From NCBI RefSeq assembly GCF_001652265.1, contig NZ_LWBS01000097.1, positions 1-64,000 of the forward strand: a DNA stretch of 64,000 nucleotides. The letters are read 5' to 3'. The DNA is from Rhizobium leguminosarum (GTDB taxonomy: Bacteria; Pseudomonadota; Alphaproteobacteria; Rhizobiales; Rhizobiaceae). A model generated the notes under the pieces. That model ran no database searches, was not told where the DNA came from, and saw only the letters and a list, made by a program, of their open reading frames with translations. Shown here piece after piece: positions 44,743-53,650 of this stretch (the first letter of the stretch is position 1; each line of letters begins with the position of its first letter). The translations under genes and the position numbers were made by a program.

Positions 44743-44799
44743 CAGGATAATTAATGCGGCAAATCCTTGATTTCTATTGCCGGCTTTGGGACCCGCCTC

Positions 44800-46158
44800 A
44801 TGAAGACCATGCAGATCTATGCCTTCGACATGAACTGTGTCGGGCATATCAACCACGGCCTGTGGACGCATCCGCGCGACCGCTCAGCGCATTATACCGA
44901 TCTCGACTACTGGACAGAGTTTGCCAAGACCGCCGAACGCGGCAAGCTGGACGGCATCTTCCTGGCCGATATCGTCGGTGTCTATGATGTCTACAAGGGC
45001 AGTCCGGCACCGGTGATCGAAACGGCGGCGCAGTTTCCTGTCAATGATCCGCTGATCCCGATTTCGGCGATGGCCTATGTTACGAAACATCTGGGTTTTG
45101 GCGTGACCGTCAACACCACCTACGAGCCACCCTTCCTGCTGGCGCGGCGCATGTCGACGCTCGACCACCTGACCAAGGGACGGATCGGCTGGAACATCGT
45201 CACCGGCTATCTCGACAGTGCCGCCCTCAGCATGGGCTTCGACAAGCTGCCCGAACATGATGCGCGCTACGATGCGGCCGAGGAATATCTCGAGATCCTC
45301 TACAAGCTCTGGGAAGGGAGCTGGGACGACGATGCGGTACTGCGCGACAAGACAGGCGGCACCTATGCCGACCCCTCCAAAGTGCGCACTGTTCGTCACG
45401 ACGGCAAATATTATCGGATGGAGGGCATCCATCTCTCCGAGCCCTCTCCGCAGCGCACGCCCCTGCTCTTTCAGGCCGGCGCCTCGGCACGCGGGCAGGA
45501 CTTTGCCGCCCGCCACGCCGAATGCGTCTTCATCGCCGGGCCGAATCCCAAGGCGGCCAGGCCGACCGTCGATGCGCTGCGGGCGAAGGCGGAGGAATTC
45601 GGCCGCGGCGCCGACGCATTGAAGATCCTGAGCCTGATCACTGTTGTCGTCGGGCGGACGGAGAAGGAAGCACGGGACAAGCTGGAGGAGTACCGCCGCC
45701 ATGCGAGCGTCGAGGCTTCGCTTGCGCATTACTCCGCTTCGACAGGCATCGACTTTTCGAAGTATGGATTGGACGACGTCATCGACCAGGGCTCGACCAA
45801 CGCCAATCAATCCGCACTTGCGGCCATCACGAAACAGGCGCCGAAGCCGGTGACGCTGCGTGACATCATCGACCAGATGGTGCTTGGCAGCCGGATGAAG
45901 CCGATAGTGGGTTCGCCGGAACAGATCGCCGATCATCTCCAGACGTGGATCGAAGAGGGTGGCATCGACGGCTTCAACCTGGCGCGGACCGTGGCGCCGG
46001 AAAGCCTGCGCGATTTCGTCGAGCTGGTCGTCCCGGTGCTGCAGGAGCGCGGCGTCTTCAAGGCGGACTATGCTGCAGGACCGTTGCGGCAGAAACTTTT
46101 CGGCGGCGGGAACGGCAGGTTGCCCGCCGCTCATCCCGCAGCCCAGTTCCGACGCTGA
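44800..46158 (+). CDS. LLM-class flavin-dependent monooxygenase (NtaA/SnaA/DszA type)
   Basis: The protein is 452 residues from the ATG at 44800; a second ATG at 44809 is possible. Family blocks are MNCVGHINHGLWTHPRDRSA, YWTEFAKTAERGKLDGIFLA, STLDHLTKGRIGWNIVTGYL and PLLFQAGASARGQDFAARHA. These enzymes use reduced FMN from a separate reductase to oxidise organosulfur or aminopolyacid substrates. The FMN reductase and MetINQ-type importer encoded on the other strand make a sulfur source the best guess. Its stop and the metI stop are one base apart. Confidence 0.9.
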   Translation: MKTMQIYAFDMNCVGHINHGLWTHPRDRSAHYTDLDYWTEFAKTAERGKLDGIFLADIVGVYDVYKGSPAPVIETAAQFPVNDPLIPISAMAYVTKHLGFGVTVNTTYEPPFLLARRMSTLDHLTKGRIGWNIVTGYLDSAALSMGFDKLPEHDARYDAAEEYLEILYKLWEGSWDDDAVLRDKTGGTYADPSKVRTVRHDGKYYRMEGIHLSEPSPQRTPLLFQAGASARGQDFAARHAECVFIAGPNPKAARPTVDALRAKAEEFGRGADALKILSLITVVVGRTEKEARDKLEEYRRHASVEASLAHYSASTGIDFSKYGLDDVIDQGSTNANQSALAAITKQAPKPVTLRDIIDQMVLGSRMKPIVGSPEQIADHLQTWIEEGGIDGFNLARTVAPESLRDFVELVVPVLQERGVFKADYAAGPLRQKLFGGGNGRLPAAHPAAQFRR

Positions 46159-46159
46159 T

Positions 46160-46813
46160 TTATCGGTGGTCCAGCTTAGCGACCAGCCGGTCGCCAAGCC
46201 ACTGGATGCCGCAGACGAGCACGATGAGGACGGCCACCACCGCGATCATCACACTGGTTTCGAAACGCTGATAGCCATAGCGGATGGCGAGATCGCCGAG
46301 GCCGCCGGCGCCGATCGCGCCCGCCATGGCCGAGGCGCCGATCAGCGTCACCAGCGTGACGGTGAAACCGGCGACGATGCCTGGCAGCGCTTCAGGCACC
46401 AGCACCTCGCGGATGATGGTCCAGCGATTGCCGCCCATGGCGCGCACGGCGTCGATCAGCCCGCGGTCGACCTCGCGCAGCGATACTTCGGCGATGCGAG
46501 CGTAATAGGGCGTTGCGGCGATGGCGAGCGGCACGATGGCCGCCCAGGTGCCGAGCGCCGTGCCGACGATCAGCCGCGTCAGTGGGATCAGCGCCACCAG
46601 CAGGATGATGAAGGGTATCGAGCGGAAGCCGTTGATGACCCCGCCGAGCACGCGGTTGATCCAGAGGCTTTCGGCGATGCCGCCGCGCGCCGTCGCGACC
46701 AGGGCAAGGCCGAGCGGCAGGCCGGCGACGAGCGAAATCACTCCCGAGGCGACGGTCATCAGGATCGTCTCCCAAAGGGAGCGAATAAGCAGTTCAAGCA
46801 TGATCGGTGTCAT
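46160..46813 (-). CDS. metI: Methionine-type ABC transporter permease
   Basis: The protein is 217 residues from the ATG at 46813, with GAGGTG before it. Five membrane helices and the MetI coupling loop (RAMGGNRWTIIREVLVPEAL) are present. It overlaps the end of metN. Specificity may extend to other sulfur compounds, as the neighbouring genes suggest. Confidence 0.92.
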   Translation of the reverse strand: MTPIMLELLIRSLWETILMTVASGVISLVAGLPLGLALVATARGGIAESLWINRVLGGVINGFRSIPFIILLVALIPLTRLIVGTALGTWAAIVPLAIAATPYYARIAEVSLREVDRGLIDAVRAMGGNRWTIIREVLVPEALPGIVAGFTVTLVTLIGASAMAGAIGAGGLGDLAIRYGYQRFETSVMIAVVAVLIVLVCGIQWLGDRLVAKLDHR

Positions 46814-47879
46814 AACCAAGCACCTCCACCCGGGCGGACCGGGCCGTCAGGAATTGTTCGACCTTTCCGGCAAGGGCGGGGTCACGCGCGGGAACGGCGA
46901 TGAAGAACCGCGCCACCGGCTGGTTCTGGATGTGGTCGATGCCGCCATGGACGAGGCGGAAGGAATGCGGCAGCGCCGCCGAGAGTTCGGCAAACAGCGC
47001 GCCCTGCGCCTGCGGGCCGGCGAGATCGACGCTGAGGATCGCTTCGCTGCCCGCCGCCGCCGACAGCCGGCCGGCGATATGCTCAGGAAGCTGCGGGCGG
47101 ATGCCTCCAAGCAGGCTCCCGGTGATTTCAGCCTGCGGATTGGCGAAGACCGACCAGACCTGCCCTTCCTCGACGATCCGCCCGGCATCGATGACCGCGA
47201 CGCGATCGGCAATGCCGCGGACCACTTCCATCTCGTGGGTGATGAGCAGAATGGTCAGTCCGAGCTTACGGTTGATGTCCTTCAGCAATGCCAGGATCGA
47301 CCGGGTCGTTTCCGGATCGAGCGCCGATGTCGCCTCGTCGGACAACAGCAGTGCCGGGCGTGCCGTCAACGCCCGGGCGATGCCGACGCGTTGTTTCTGG
47401 CCGCCGGACAGCGATGCGGGATAAGCCTTCGCCTTGTCTGCAAGGCCGACCAGCTCGAGCAGCTCATGCGCTCGTTTCAGGCGCTCGCCCTTTGCTAAAC
47501 CCTCGATCTTCAGCGGCAGCGCGACGTTTTCCTCGACGGTTTTGGCAGAAAGCAGATTGAAATGCTGAAAGATCATGCCGATGCGGCGGCGCAGCGGCTG
47601 CAGGTCCTGTTCTGAAAGTTCGGTGATGTCTCGGCCTTCGATGAGGATCTCGCCGCTATCGGCGCGCTCCAGGCCGTTCAGGCAGCGGATCAGCGTCGAT
47701 TTGCCGGCGCCGCTGCGGCCGATGATGCCGAGAATCTCGCCTCTCTTCACCGTCAGCGAAATACCGTCGAGGGCTGAAGTGGTTCCGAACCGTCGCTTCA
47801 CGTCGGTCAGCCTCACCACCTCTTCGGAAGCCGCTTGAGACTGTGCCTCGATCGCCGTGGTGGAAACAAGGGAATTCAT
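46794..47879 (-). CDS. metN: Methionine-type ABC transporter ATP-binding protein
   Basis: The protein is 361 residues from the ATG at 47879, preceded by AAGGAAAA; the open frame extends 61 codons further but lacks homology. It has Walker A GRSGAGKST, signature LSGGQKQR and Walker B LLLSDEATSALDPETT, plus a C-terminal NIL domain (about 275-361) that in MetN senses methionine. Transport is therefore probably inhibited by internal methionine or an analogue. Confidence 0.93.
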   Translation of the reverse strand: MNSLVSTTAIEAQSQAASEEVVRLTDVKRRFGTTSALDGISLTVKRGEILGIIGRSGAGKSTLIRCLNGLERADSGEILIEGRDITELSEQDLQPLRRRIGMIFQHFNLLSAKTVEENVALPLKIEGLAKGERLKRAHELLELVGLADKAKAYPASLSGGQKQRVGIARALTARPALLLSDEATSALDPETTRSILALLKDINRKLGLTILLITHEMEVVRGIADRVAVIDAGRIVEEGQVWSVFANPQAEITGSLLGGIRPQLPEHIAGRLSAAAGSEAILSVDLAGPQAQGALFAELSAALPHSFRLVHGGIDHIQNQPVARFFIAVPARDPALAGKVEQFLTARSARVEVLGYDTDHA

Positions 47880-47968
47880 GTGGTTTTCCTTACAAATACT
47901 GAAGGCGGTCCGGGCAGAGAACGCCCGGGCCGCCTCTCGGCAGGCCTTAACCCCAGCCCTGCCACGGA

Positions 47969-48808
47969 TCAATAGGCGCTGAGACCCGTCCCCTTGTAGA
48001 CCTTGTCGAATTCGGCCTTGACGGTGTCGTTCTGATAAGAAGACACAAGCGTCTTGACCCAATCGGCATCCTTGTTGTCGTCCTTGACCGCGATGAAGTT
48101 GCGGTACGGATTATCGGCGATCGGCTCCTGGGCGATGCGTTCGGCCGGCGAAAGACCGCTCTTCAGCGCCCAGTCGGTGTTGACGATACCGGCATCCAGA
48201 TCGTCGATCGAACGGCCGACGATGCCGGCGTCGAGTTCCTTGATCTCGATCTTCTTCGGATTGTCGGTGACGTCGGCGACGGTCGCGAGAATACCGGTGC
48301 CCTCCTTCAGTTTGATCAGGCCTTCGCTCTGGAGAACGCGCAGCGCACGGCCTTCGTTCGAGGGATCGTTCGGCACGCCGATGACGGCACCTTCCGGGAT
48401 CTCTGCGACGGACTTGTATTTCTTGGTGTAAAGGCCGATCGGCCAGACCCCGGTATAACCGACGCGAACGATGTGATAGCCGTGCTGCTGGATCTGGTTG
48501 TCGAGATAGGGCTGGTGCTGGAAGGCGTTGGCATCGATTTCGCCGCGCTCCAGCGCTTCATTCGGCTGGGTGTAGTCGTTGAAGATGACGGTTTCGATCT
48601 TGAGACCCTTCTTGCCCGCCTCGCTCGCGACCACGCGCCAAATGTCCTCCTCCTCGCCGGCCATGATGCCGACCTTGATCGGCTTGTCCTCGGCATGGGA
48701 AGGGGCGGGTGCTGCAAAGGAAAAGACTGCGGCCGCCGAAATAGCGACGGCGGCAAGAGCCGCCCGGCGCGAAAGGTGGAAGCCGTGAAGATTTTTGTTC
48801 TTGGTCAT
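47969..48808 (-). CDS. metQ: MetQ/NlpA-family substrate-binding protein
   Basis: The protein is 279 residues from the ATG at 48808. The signal region MTKNKNLHGFHLSRRAALAA contains a twin-arginine pair followed by a hydrophobic stretch ending near APSHA-EDKPIKVG. No lipobox cysteine is seen. The mature part is MetQ-like (NDYTQPNEALERGEIDANAF QHQPYLDNQI). It delivers methionine or a related sulfur compound to MetNI. Confidence 0.92.
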   Translation of the reverse strand: MTKNKNLHGFHLSRRAALAAVAISAAAVFSFAAPAPSHAEDKPIKVGIMAGEEEDIWRVVASEAGKKGLKIETVIFNDYTQPNEALERGEIDANAFQHQPYLDNQIQQHGYHIVRVGYTGVWPIGLYTKKYKSVAEIPEGAVIGVPNDPSNEGRALRVLQSEGLIKLKEGTGILATVADVTDNPKKIEIKELDAGIVGRSIDDLDAGIVNTDWALKSGLSPAERIAQEPIADNPYRNFIAVKDDNKDADWVKTLVSSYQNDTVKAEFDKVYKGTGLSAY

Positions 48809-49005
48809 TGTATATCCCGTCTGACTGAATGAGGCCAAGCGCCCCGAGCAGGCTGATCATGGCAAATGCGCGTATCGGGAGCGAAGCACGAATGTCCGAT
48901 GTGGAGGAAGGGCCGGAAAAACTCTTGCCCTGCCATCGATATCGGCAGGATAAATTTCCATCAATTTTGTGGACTATATTTAGTTGAGAGGGATGGCCGA
49001 AATGA

Positions 49006-49030
49006 AAACGGCGCCTCCGCGGCGCCGTTT
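49006..49030 (-). terminator. Terminator after the FMN reductase gene
   Basis: AAACGGCGCC and GGCGCCGTTT form a perfect ten-pair stem with a TCCGC loop. On the minus strand the stem is followed by TTTTC. It lies 20 bp after the reductase stop and separates it from metQ, so metQNI has its own promoter in 48809-49000. Confidence 0.85.
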
Positions 49031-49049
49031 CAAGCCTATCCCGCACGCT

Positions 49050-49610
49050 TCACTCGGCGGCGATAAGCGCTTGATTCCGGCTGGGAAAGAAGGCCGCAAG
49101 CTCGCTGATGACCTCGCCGATCCGCTTGGAAAGCGGGTCGGATGAGACACGGTAATCGGTGAAGTCGCGGTCGGACGCGTAGACGGCGGTCGGCAGCGTG
49201 TGTGACATGAAGAAACCGAAGAGCGGGCGGAGCTGATGTTCGACCATTAGCGCATGCCGGTCACCGCCGCCGGTCGCGGTGATGATGATCGGCTTGGCGC
49301 GCAGCTCATGCGGGTCGATCAGGTCGATCAGATGCTTGAAGAGGCCGGGATAGCTGCCCTTGTAAGTTGGCGCTCCGATGACCAGTACATCGGCATTGAC
49401 GATGTCTTCGATGACTTCCTTGGCGCGATTGTCGAGATCGTCACGGCGCAGCGCCTGGCCGAGCGAAGGGCCGACGTCGGTCAGATCGTAGGTGGTGTTG
49501 TCGAAGCCGTATTTCTCGGCAGCGAGACCAGCAACGTTTTCAACAAGCGCAAAGGTCTTCGACGGGCGGTTGAAGCTACCCGCAAGGCCGACCAGTTTGG
49601 GAGCAGACAT
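49050..49610 (-). CDS. NADPH-dependent FMN reductase (MsuE/SsuE-like)
   Basis: The protein is 186 residues from the ATG at 49610, with AGGAAATG before it. The flavodoxin-like fold starts LVGLAGSFNRPSKTFALVEN and has the FMN-binding block GAPTYKGSYPGLFKHLIDLI and ATGGGDRHALMVEHQLRPLF. It supplies reduced FMN to a partner monooxygenase, most likely the LLM enzyme encoded at 44800. MsuE/SsuE relatives serve desulfonation. Confidence 0.9.
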   Translation of the reverse strand: MSAPKLVGLAGSFNRPSKTFALVENVAGLAAEKYGFDNTTYDLTDVGPSLGQALRRDDLDNRAKEVIEDIVNADVLVIGAPTYKGSYPGLFKHLIDLIDPHELRAKPIIITATGGGDRHALMVEHQLRPLFGFFMSHTLPTAVYASDRDFTDYRVSSDPLSKRIGEVISELAAFFPSRNQALIAAE

Positions 49611-49826
49611 GCCATTTCCTTCCAATATCGTGCCGAAACCGACGTCATTATTGGACAAATATTATCTATAAAAATAGTGGATTAAAGGAATGGTGATCCC
49701 TCTTCCTCATAGGAGGAGAAAAATACGTTCGGGCCTGTGGGCGATGACGACGTGCGTAACTGCAGGATGCGAGTCGGAGTGTCGGTGACATTCCGGCTCG
49801 ATCGATTGTCCGCAAGCGATGTCGCC

Positions 49827-51029
49827 TCAGATTGGTTTTTGCTTGGGAATACGCGGCAGGAAGACCGTCAGGAGACCAAGCAGCGGCAGGTAGGAGCAGA
49901 TCCGGTAGACGAAATCGATGCCATGGGTATCGGCAAAATCGCCGAGCAGCGCTGCGCCAAGCCCCCCTGCCCCGAATGCGAAGCCGAAGAAGACCCCGGC
50001 AATCAGCCCGACGCGCCCGGGCACCAGTTCCTGTGCGAAAACGACGATTGCCGAGAAGGCCGAAGCGAAGATCAGGCCGATGACGACGCTGAGCACACCC
50101 GTCCAGAAAAGGTTCGCATAGGGAAGCAGGAGCGCGAAGGGAATGACGCCGAGAATCGAGAACCAGATGACGAAACGCGCGCCGAAGCGGTCACCGATCG
50201 GCCCGCCGAGGAAGGTGCCGACGGCGACCGAGCCGAGGAACAGGAAGAGCATCAGCTGTGCCTGCTGCACGCTGAGCTCGAACTTGTCGATGACGTAGAA
50301 GGTGAAGTAGCTCGACACGCTGGCCATGTAGACATTCTTCGTTGCCGTCAGCAGCACGAGAATCAGCAGCGCCCAGACGACCCGGTTCTGCGGCAGCGGC
50401 AGGGTCCGGCTTATTGCCGGCTTGCTGGCATTCTGGCGCCTGTGGCTGATGTACCAGTTGCCGACCCAGCTCAGCACGATCATGCCGACCATGGCGATGG
50501 CGGCGAACCAGGAGACGCTGTGCTGGCCGAGCGGCAGCACGATGATGGCGGCAAGCAGCGGACCGATCGCCTGGCCGGCATTGCCACCGACCTGGAAGAA
50601 GGATTGCGCGAAACCATGGCGACCGCCGGAGGCAAGACGGGCAACGCGCGACGATTCCGGGTGGAAGACCGCCGAGCCGAAGCCGATCAGGCTTGCGGCA
50701 ACCAGCAGCAGTTCGAAGCTGCCGGCATTGCCGAGCAGAATGAGGCCGCAAAAGGTACTCGCCATACCGACCGGCAGCGAATAGGGCATCGGCCAGCGGT
50801 CGGTGACGATGCCGACCAGCGGCTGCAGCAGCGAAGCCGTGACCTGGAAAGTCATGGTAAGGAGGCCGATCTGCACAAAATCGAGATCGTAGTTCGCCTT
50901 GAACAGCGGATAGAGCGAGGCGAGCAACGACTGCATGATGTCGTTCAGCATGTGGCAGAAGCTGACCGCCATGAGGATGGACATCGTTGTTTTTTCGAAA
51001 CGGGGCACGCTCTCGGCAACGGTTGCCAT
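49827..51029 (-). CDS. MFS transporter, fosmidomycin-resistance (Fsr) type
   Basis: The protein is 400 residues from the ATG at 51029, preceded by AGGAG. It has twelve membrane helices and the Fsr-type start (SFCHMLNDIMQSLLASLYPL FKANYDLDFVQIGLLTMTFQ), as well as GFGSAVFHPESSRVARLASG. The family exports small drugs and possibly natural metabolites. It is a single gene divergent from an XRE regulator, which may control it. Confidence 0.9.
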   Translation of the reverse strand: MATVAESVPRFEKTTMSILMAVSFCHMLNDIMQSLLASLYPLFKANYDLDFVQIGLLTMTFQVTASLLQPLVGIVTDRWPMPYSLPVGMASTFCGLILLGNAGSFELLLVAASLIGFGSAVFHPESSRVARLASGGRHGFAQSFFQVGGNAGQAIGPLLAAIIVLPLGQHSVSWFAAIAMVGMIVLSWVGNWYISHRRQNASKPAISRTLPLPQNRVVWALLILVLLTATKNVYMASVSSYFTFYVIDKFELSVQQAQLMLFLFLGSVAVGTFLGGPIGDRFGARFVIWFSILGVIPFALLLPYANLFWTGVLSVVIGLIFASAFSAIVVFAQELVPGRVGLIAGVFFGFAFGAGGLGAALLGDFADTHGIDFVYRICSYLPLLGLLTVFLPRIPKQKPI

Positions 51030-51387
51030 CAATATTTCTCCTGCACAGGCACGGCCGGTGCCGTGCCACGTCGCTATTATTCGATGGATTTTCGGGCGAT
51101 CGGGGCTAGGAAGACTCTCGTGCGGCGGTCGCTGAAGAGCATTTAGCGTAAGCCGGGACGCAATTACAGCCCAGTTTCATCCTAATTGGTACGGCTTTTG
51201 ATCGATTTGCACTTCGAACGCGTGATTTTCGCGTGATTTCACGTCTTTCTGGACGGGGGCTTTCATATCACAGTCAGTCGCGATCGTCGCATATCCACTA
51301 TGCTATATGAAAACAACCATGGAAAACCAATGCGGGGGATACTACAGCTGCGCCGATTGAAAATGCGATCGAGGCTGAAAACACACG
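51030..51387. other. Intergenic region between MFS and XRE genes
   Basis: The 358 bp hold the promoters of both divergent genes. The stretch 51170-51310 is AT-richer (GTGATTTTCGCGTGATTTCACG with related words), and GCGTGATTTTCGCGTGATTTC contains a repeated GCGTGATTT. I see no gene. Confidence 0.5.
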
Positions 51388-51846
51388 ATGAATGTCAAGA
51401 CAGCGAATGCAATAGACAGCTATGTCGGAGCGCGCATCAGAATGCGCCGGCAGTTGCTCGGGATGAGCCAGGAACGGCTTGGCGAGCAGATCGGCTTGAC
51501 CTTTCAGCAGGTTCAGAAGTACGAGAAGGGCATCAACCGCATCGGCGCCAGCCGGCTGCAGCGGATTGCCGAGGTGCTTCAGACGTCGCCAAGCTTCTTC
51601 TTCGAGCAGGAGAATTCCGAGCCGTTGACGCTGCAAGGGCTGGATCTATCCGCAAATATGGACCCGGTCGCTGAATTCCTGCGAACGAAAGAGGGATTGG
51701 TGCTCAATCGCGCCTTTCTAAAGATCGCCGACAGCAATATCCGCGAAACGGTCATCGCGCTGGTGAAGGCGATGGCGCAGGCGGAAAGCGATGGTCTGAC
51801 ATTGGGGACCTCCAAAGCGGATATCACCCATCCGCTCGGAGAGTAA
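51388..51846 (+). CDS. XRE-family transcriptional regulator (PraR/PhrR-like)
   Basis: The 152-residue protein has an N-terminal helix-turn-helix: IRMRRQLLGMSQERLGEQIG then LTFQQVQKYEKGINRIGASR and LQRIAEVLQTSPSFFFEQ. This is the rhizobial PraR/PhrR type. The C-terminal 70 residues are helical (LRTKEGLVLNRAFLKIADSN). In R. leguminosarum PraR affects biofilm formation and quorum sensing; this is more likely a paralogue. Confidence 0.88.
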   Translation: MNVKTANAIDSYVGARIRMRRQLLGMSQERLGEQIGLTFQQVQKYEKGINRIGASRLQRIAEVLQTSPSFFFEQENSEPLTLQGLDLSANMDPVAEFLRTKEGLVLNRAFLKIADSNIRETVIALVKAMAQAESDGLTLGTSKADITHPLGE

Positions 51847-52014
51847 TCAGGCACACCGGCAGGCGATACCCGCATAGAGCTCAGGCTCGCGTCATTCGGC
51901 GAGTTGCTGCTGATCGACCCAGACGGGCAATCGGTGGCGCTTCCAGAAAAAGGGCCTACTTGGCAGAAGGAACAATATCGCGAGGCTTCGCGCGGGCCGG
52001 TTTCTGAGATCTGA
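51847..52014 (+). pseudogene. Possible fragment of a SARP-like winged-helix regulator gene
   Basis: After the XRE gene the frame reads IELRLASFGELLLIDPDGQS VALPEKG and then GPTWQKEQYREA to a stop at 52014. The first part resembles the start of bacterial activators with an OmpR-type winged helix (LRLLGxFELxDxDGRxxxLP). There is no start codon and the homology breaks at the GPTWQ. The rest of 52015-52192 shows nothing I can support. Confidence 0.3.
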
Positions 52015-52192
52015 AAGGCGGCGCAGTCCTGTCACGCGCGTCTTCGTTCAAGAGAACCAAGTTGTCTCGGCACGCGGGACTGAACGGACGCTGACTGGCA
52101 GGGCCTCGCTGCAATGGCCCGAACGCATCTTGCGAGGGCTTTCGCATGATGAAGCGATTGCTCACTCTGGCGCGCTTCTGCATCCCAACTTG

Positions 52193-53620
52193 TCAGCAGA
52201 CTTTTACGACGTCCAGATCCAGGAGTTTTCCAAGCTTCTCGATGCGCCCGGCAATGTGTCCGACGCCAACTGCGCAATGGTGGGCGGGTCCCTGTGCGTT
52301 CCACGCCTCAACAAAGCTCCGGGCTCCAAGTGGAAATCGATAGCGGCTGTTGGTGTTGCCGATTTCGAGGATCGGGCCCGCCACAGAGGCGCCTTCGGCG
52401 CAAAGCAGCCTGATGTTGCCAGCGTCTTCGACGATAGAGAGCAGCGTCACCGGTCCGTGCTGAACCGACATTTCAACGCTGACGCCGGAGCCGACCTTGC
52501 CGTGAAAAACGTTGAGGGGCCGGATCTTCGTACGCCCCTGGGCAATTTTGGTATGCCCCGGCCCGTCATGCCCCATCAGTACGACGTCAGCGGCGAAATC
52601 CATGGCATAATACTCGGTGAATGAACCGCCCACACCGAAGCTGTCCATGATCTTCATCGCCTGGGCGTTCTTGATCTCGTATTCGCCGGCAACCGGCACG
52701 CCACTGGCCGTCAATATCGAACAGCCTACGATTACCGAGGTGATGATATCCTCATATTCGTGGCCGGGCTGGGACTCGTAGTAATAAGCAAGCGAGCCGA
52801 GCGATTTCTTGTCGACCAGCTTGCGAAGCGCCACGGCTGTCTTTGCCGCACGTGCCAGTTCCTTGGGGTCGCAATCCGGCTGGACATCGAATTCGGCTAG
52901 GATCGTCGCCAAGCAGGTGGAGACGTCTTCCTCGCTCACATCACGCCGCAATTGCGCCAGTTCGTCGATTTCCAGCACCTCGATATGGGTGCCGAAGGCC
53001 GCTGCCTGCGCGGTGAGATCTGAATAGATATCGAGCATGCCGTTGTAGTAGCGGCCCATGACGCCGAGCCGGTTATGCGCCATCACATGCGCGACGCGGG
53101 CGGCCTCGATCCAGTCGTTGATCTCGTTCTCGACAATCGGATCGCCGGTGAGAACGCCGGTCACCTGGTGAAAGCTTATGCCCGCCCGACGGAAGACATT
53201 GGCGATTTCGGGGACGGGGCAGGCAGAGCAATGCGCCAGCCAGTCGCCGGTCATCGCTGTCCGATCGCCGAGGGCGTTGAAAGTGGCATAGTCGATGGCT
53301 GCGGTCGGCTGCAGATTGAGGATGATCACCGGAACCTTGGCGCGACGGACCACTGGAAGAACCGTCGAAGACAACGCATAGGTGGTGATGTAGAGAAAGA
53401 TGATATCGACGTCGGCCTGGCGAAACTGGTGACCGGCCTCGATCGCCTTTTCGGGGGTGTCGATCAGCGCGAGGTTGACGACCTCGACGCCCGGGCGCGC
53501 AAGCTTGGCCTCGACGGTATCGACATAGCCGCGCAACCGCGCTTCCAGACCTTTGAATTGCGACCAATAGGCCTCCAGACCGATACCGAAAAGGCCGGCC
53601 TTCAAGGGGCGTTCAGACAT
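52193..53620 (-). CDS. L-fucose/L-arabinose isomerase-family protein
   Basis: The 475-residue protein resembles AraA/FucI-type isomerases: KAGLFGIGLEAYWSQFKGLE at the start, then MGRYYNGMLDIYSDLTAQAA AFG, GSLAYYYESQPGHEYEDIIT and GGSFTEYYAMDFAADVVLMG HDGPGHTKIAQ. The last block holds the glutamate and histidines expected to bind the metal. It should interconvert an aldose and a ketose, probably the sugar brought in by the adjacent importer. No kinase or aldolase gene is next to it. Confidence 0.85.
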   Translation of the reverse strand: MSERPLKAGLFGIGLEAYWSQFKGLEARLRGYVDTVEAKLARPGVEVVNLALIDTPEKAIEAGHQFRQADVDIIFLYITTYALSSTVLPVVRRAKVPVIILNLQPTAAIDYATFNALGDRTAMTGDWLAHCSACPVPEIANVFRRAGISFHQVTGVLTGDPIVENEINDWIEAARVAHVMAHNRLGVMGRYYNGMLDIYSDLTAQAAAFGTHIEVLEIDELAQLRRDVSEEDVSTCLATILAEFDVQPDCDPKELARAAKTAVALRKLVDKKSLGSLAYYYESQPGHEYEDIITSVIVGCSILTASGVPVAGEYEIKNAQAMKIMDSFGVGGSFTEYYAMDFAADVVLMGHDGPGHTKIAQGRTKIRPLNVFHGKVGSGVSVEMSVQHGPVTLLSIVEDAGNIRLLCAEGASVAGPILEIGNTNSRYRFPLGARSFVEAWNAQGPAHHCAVGVGHIAGRIEKLGKLLDLDVVKVC

Positions 53621-53650
53621 TTCTGTTTCTCCGATGGAATGAGAATGGCG

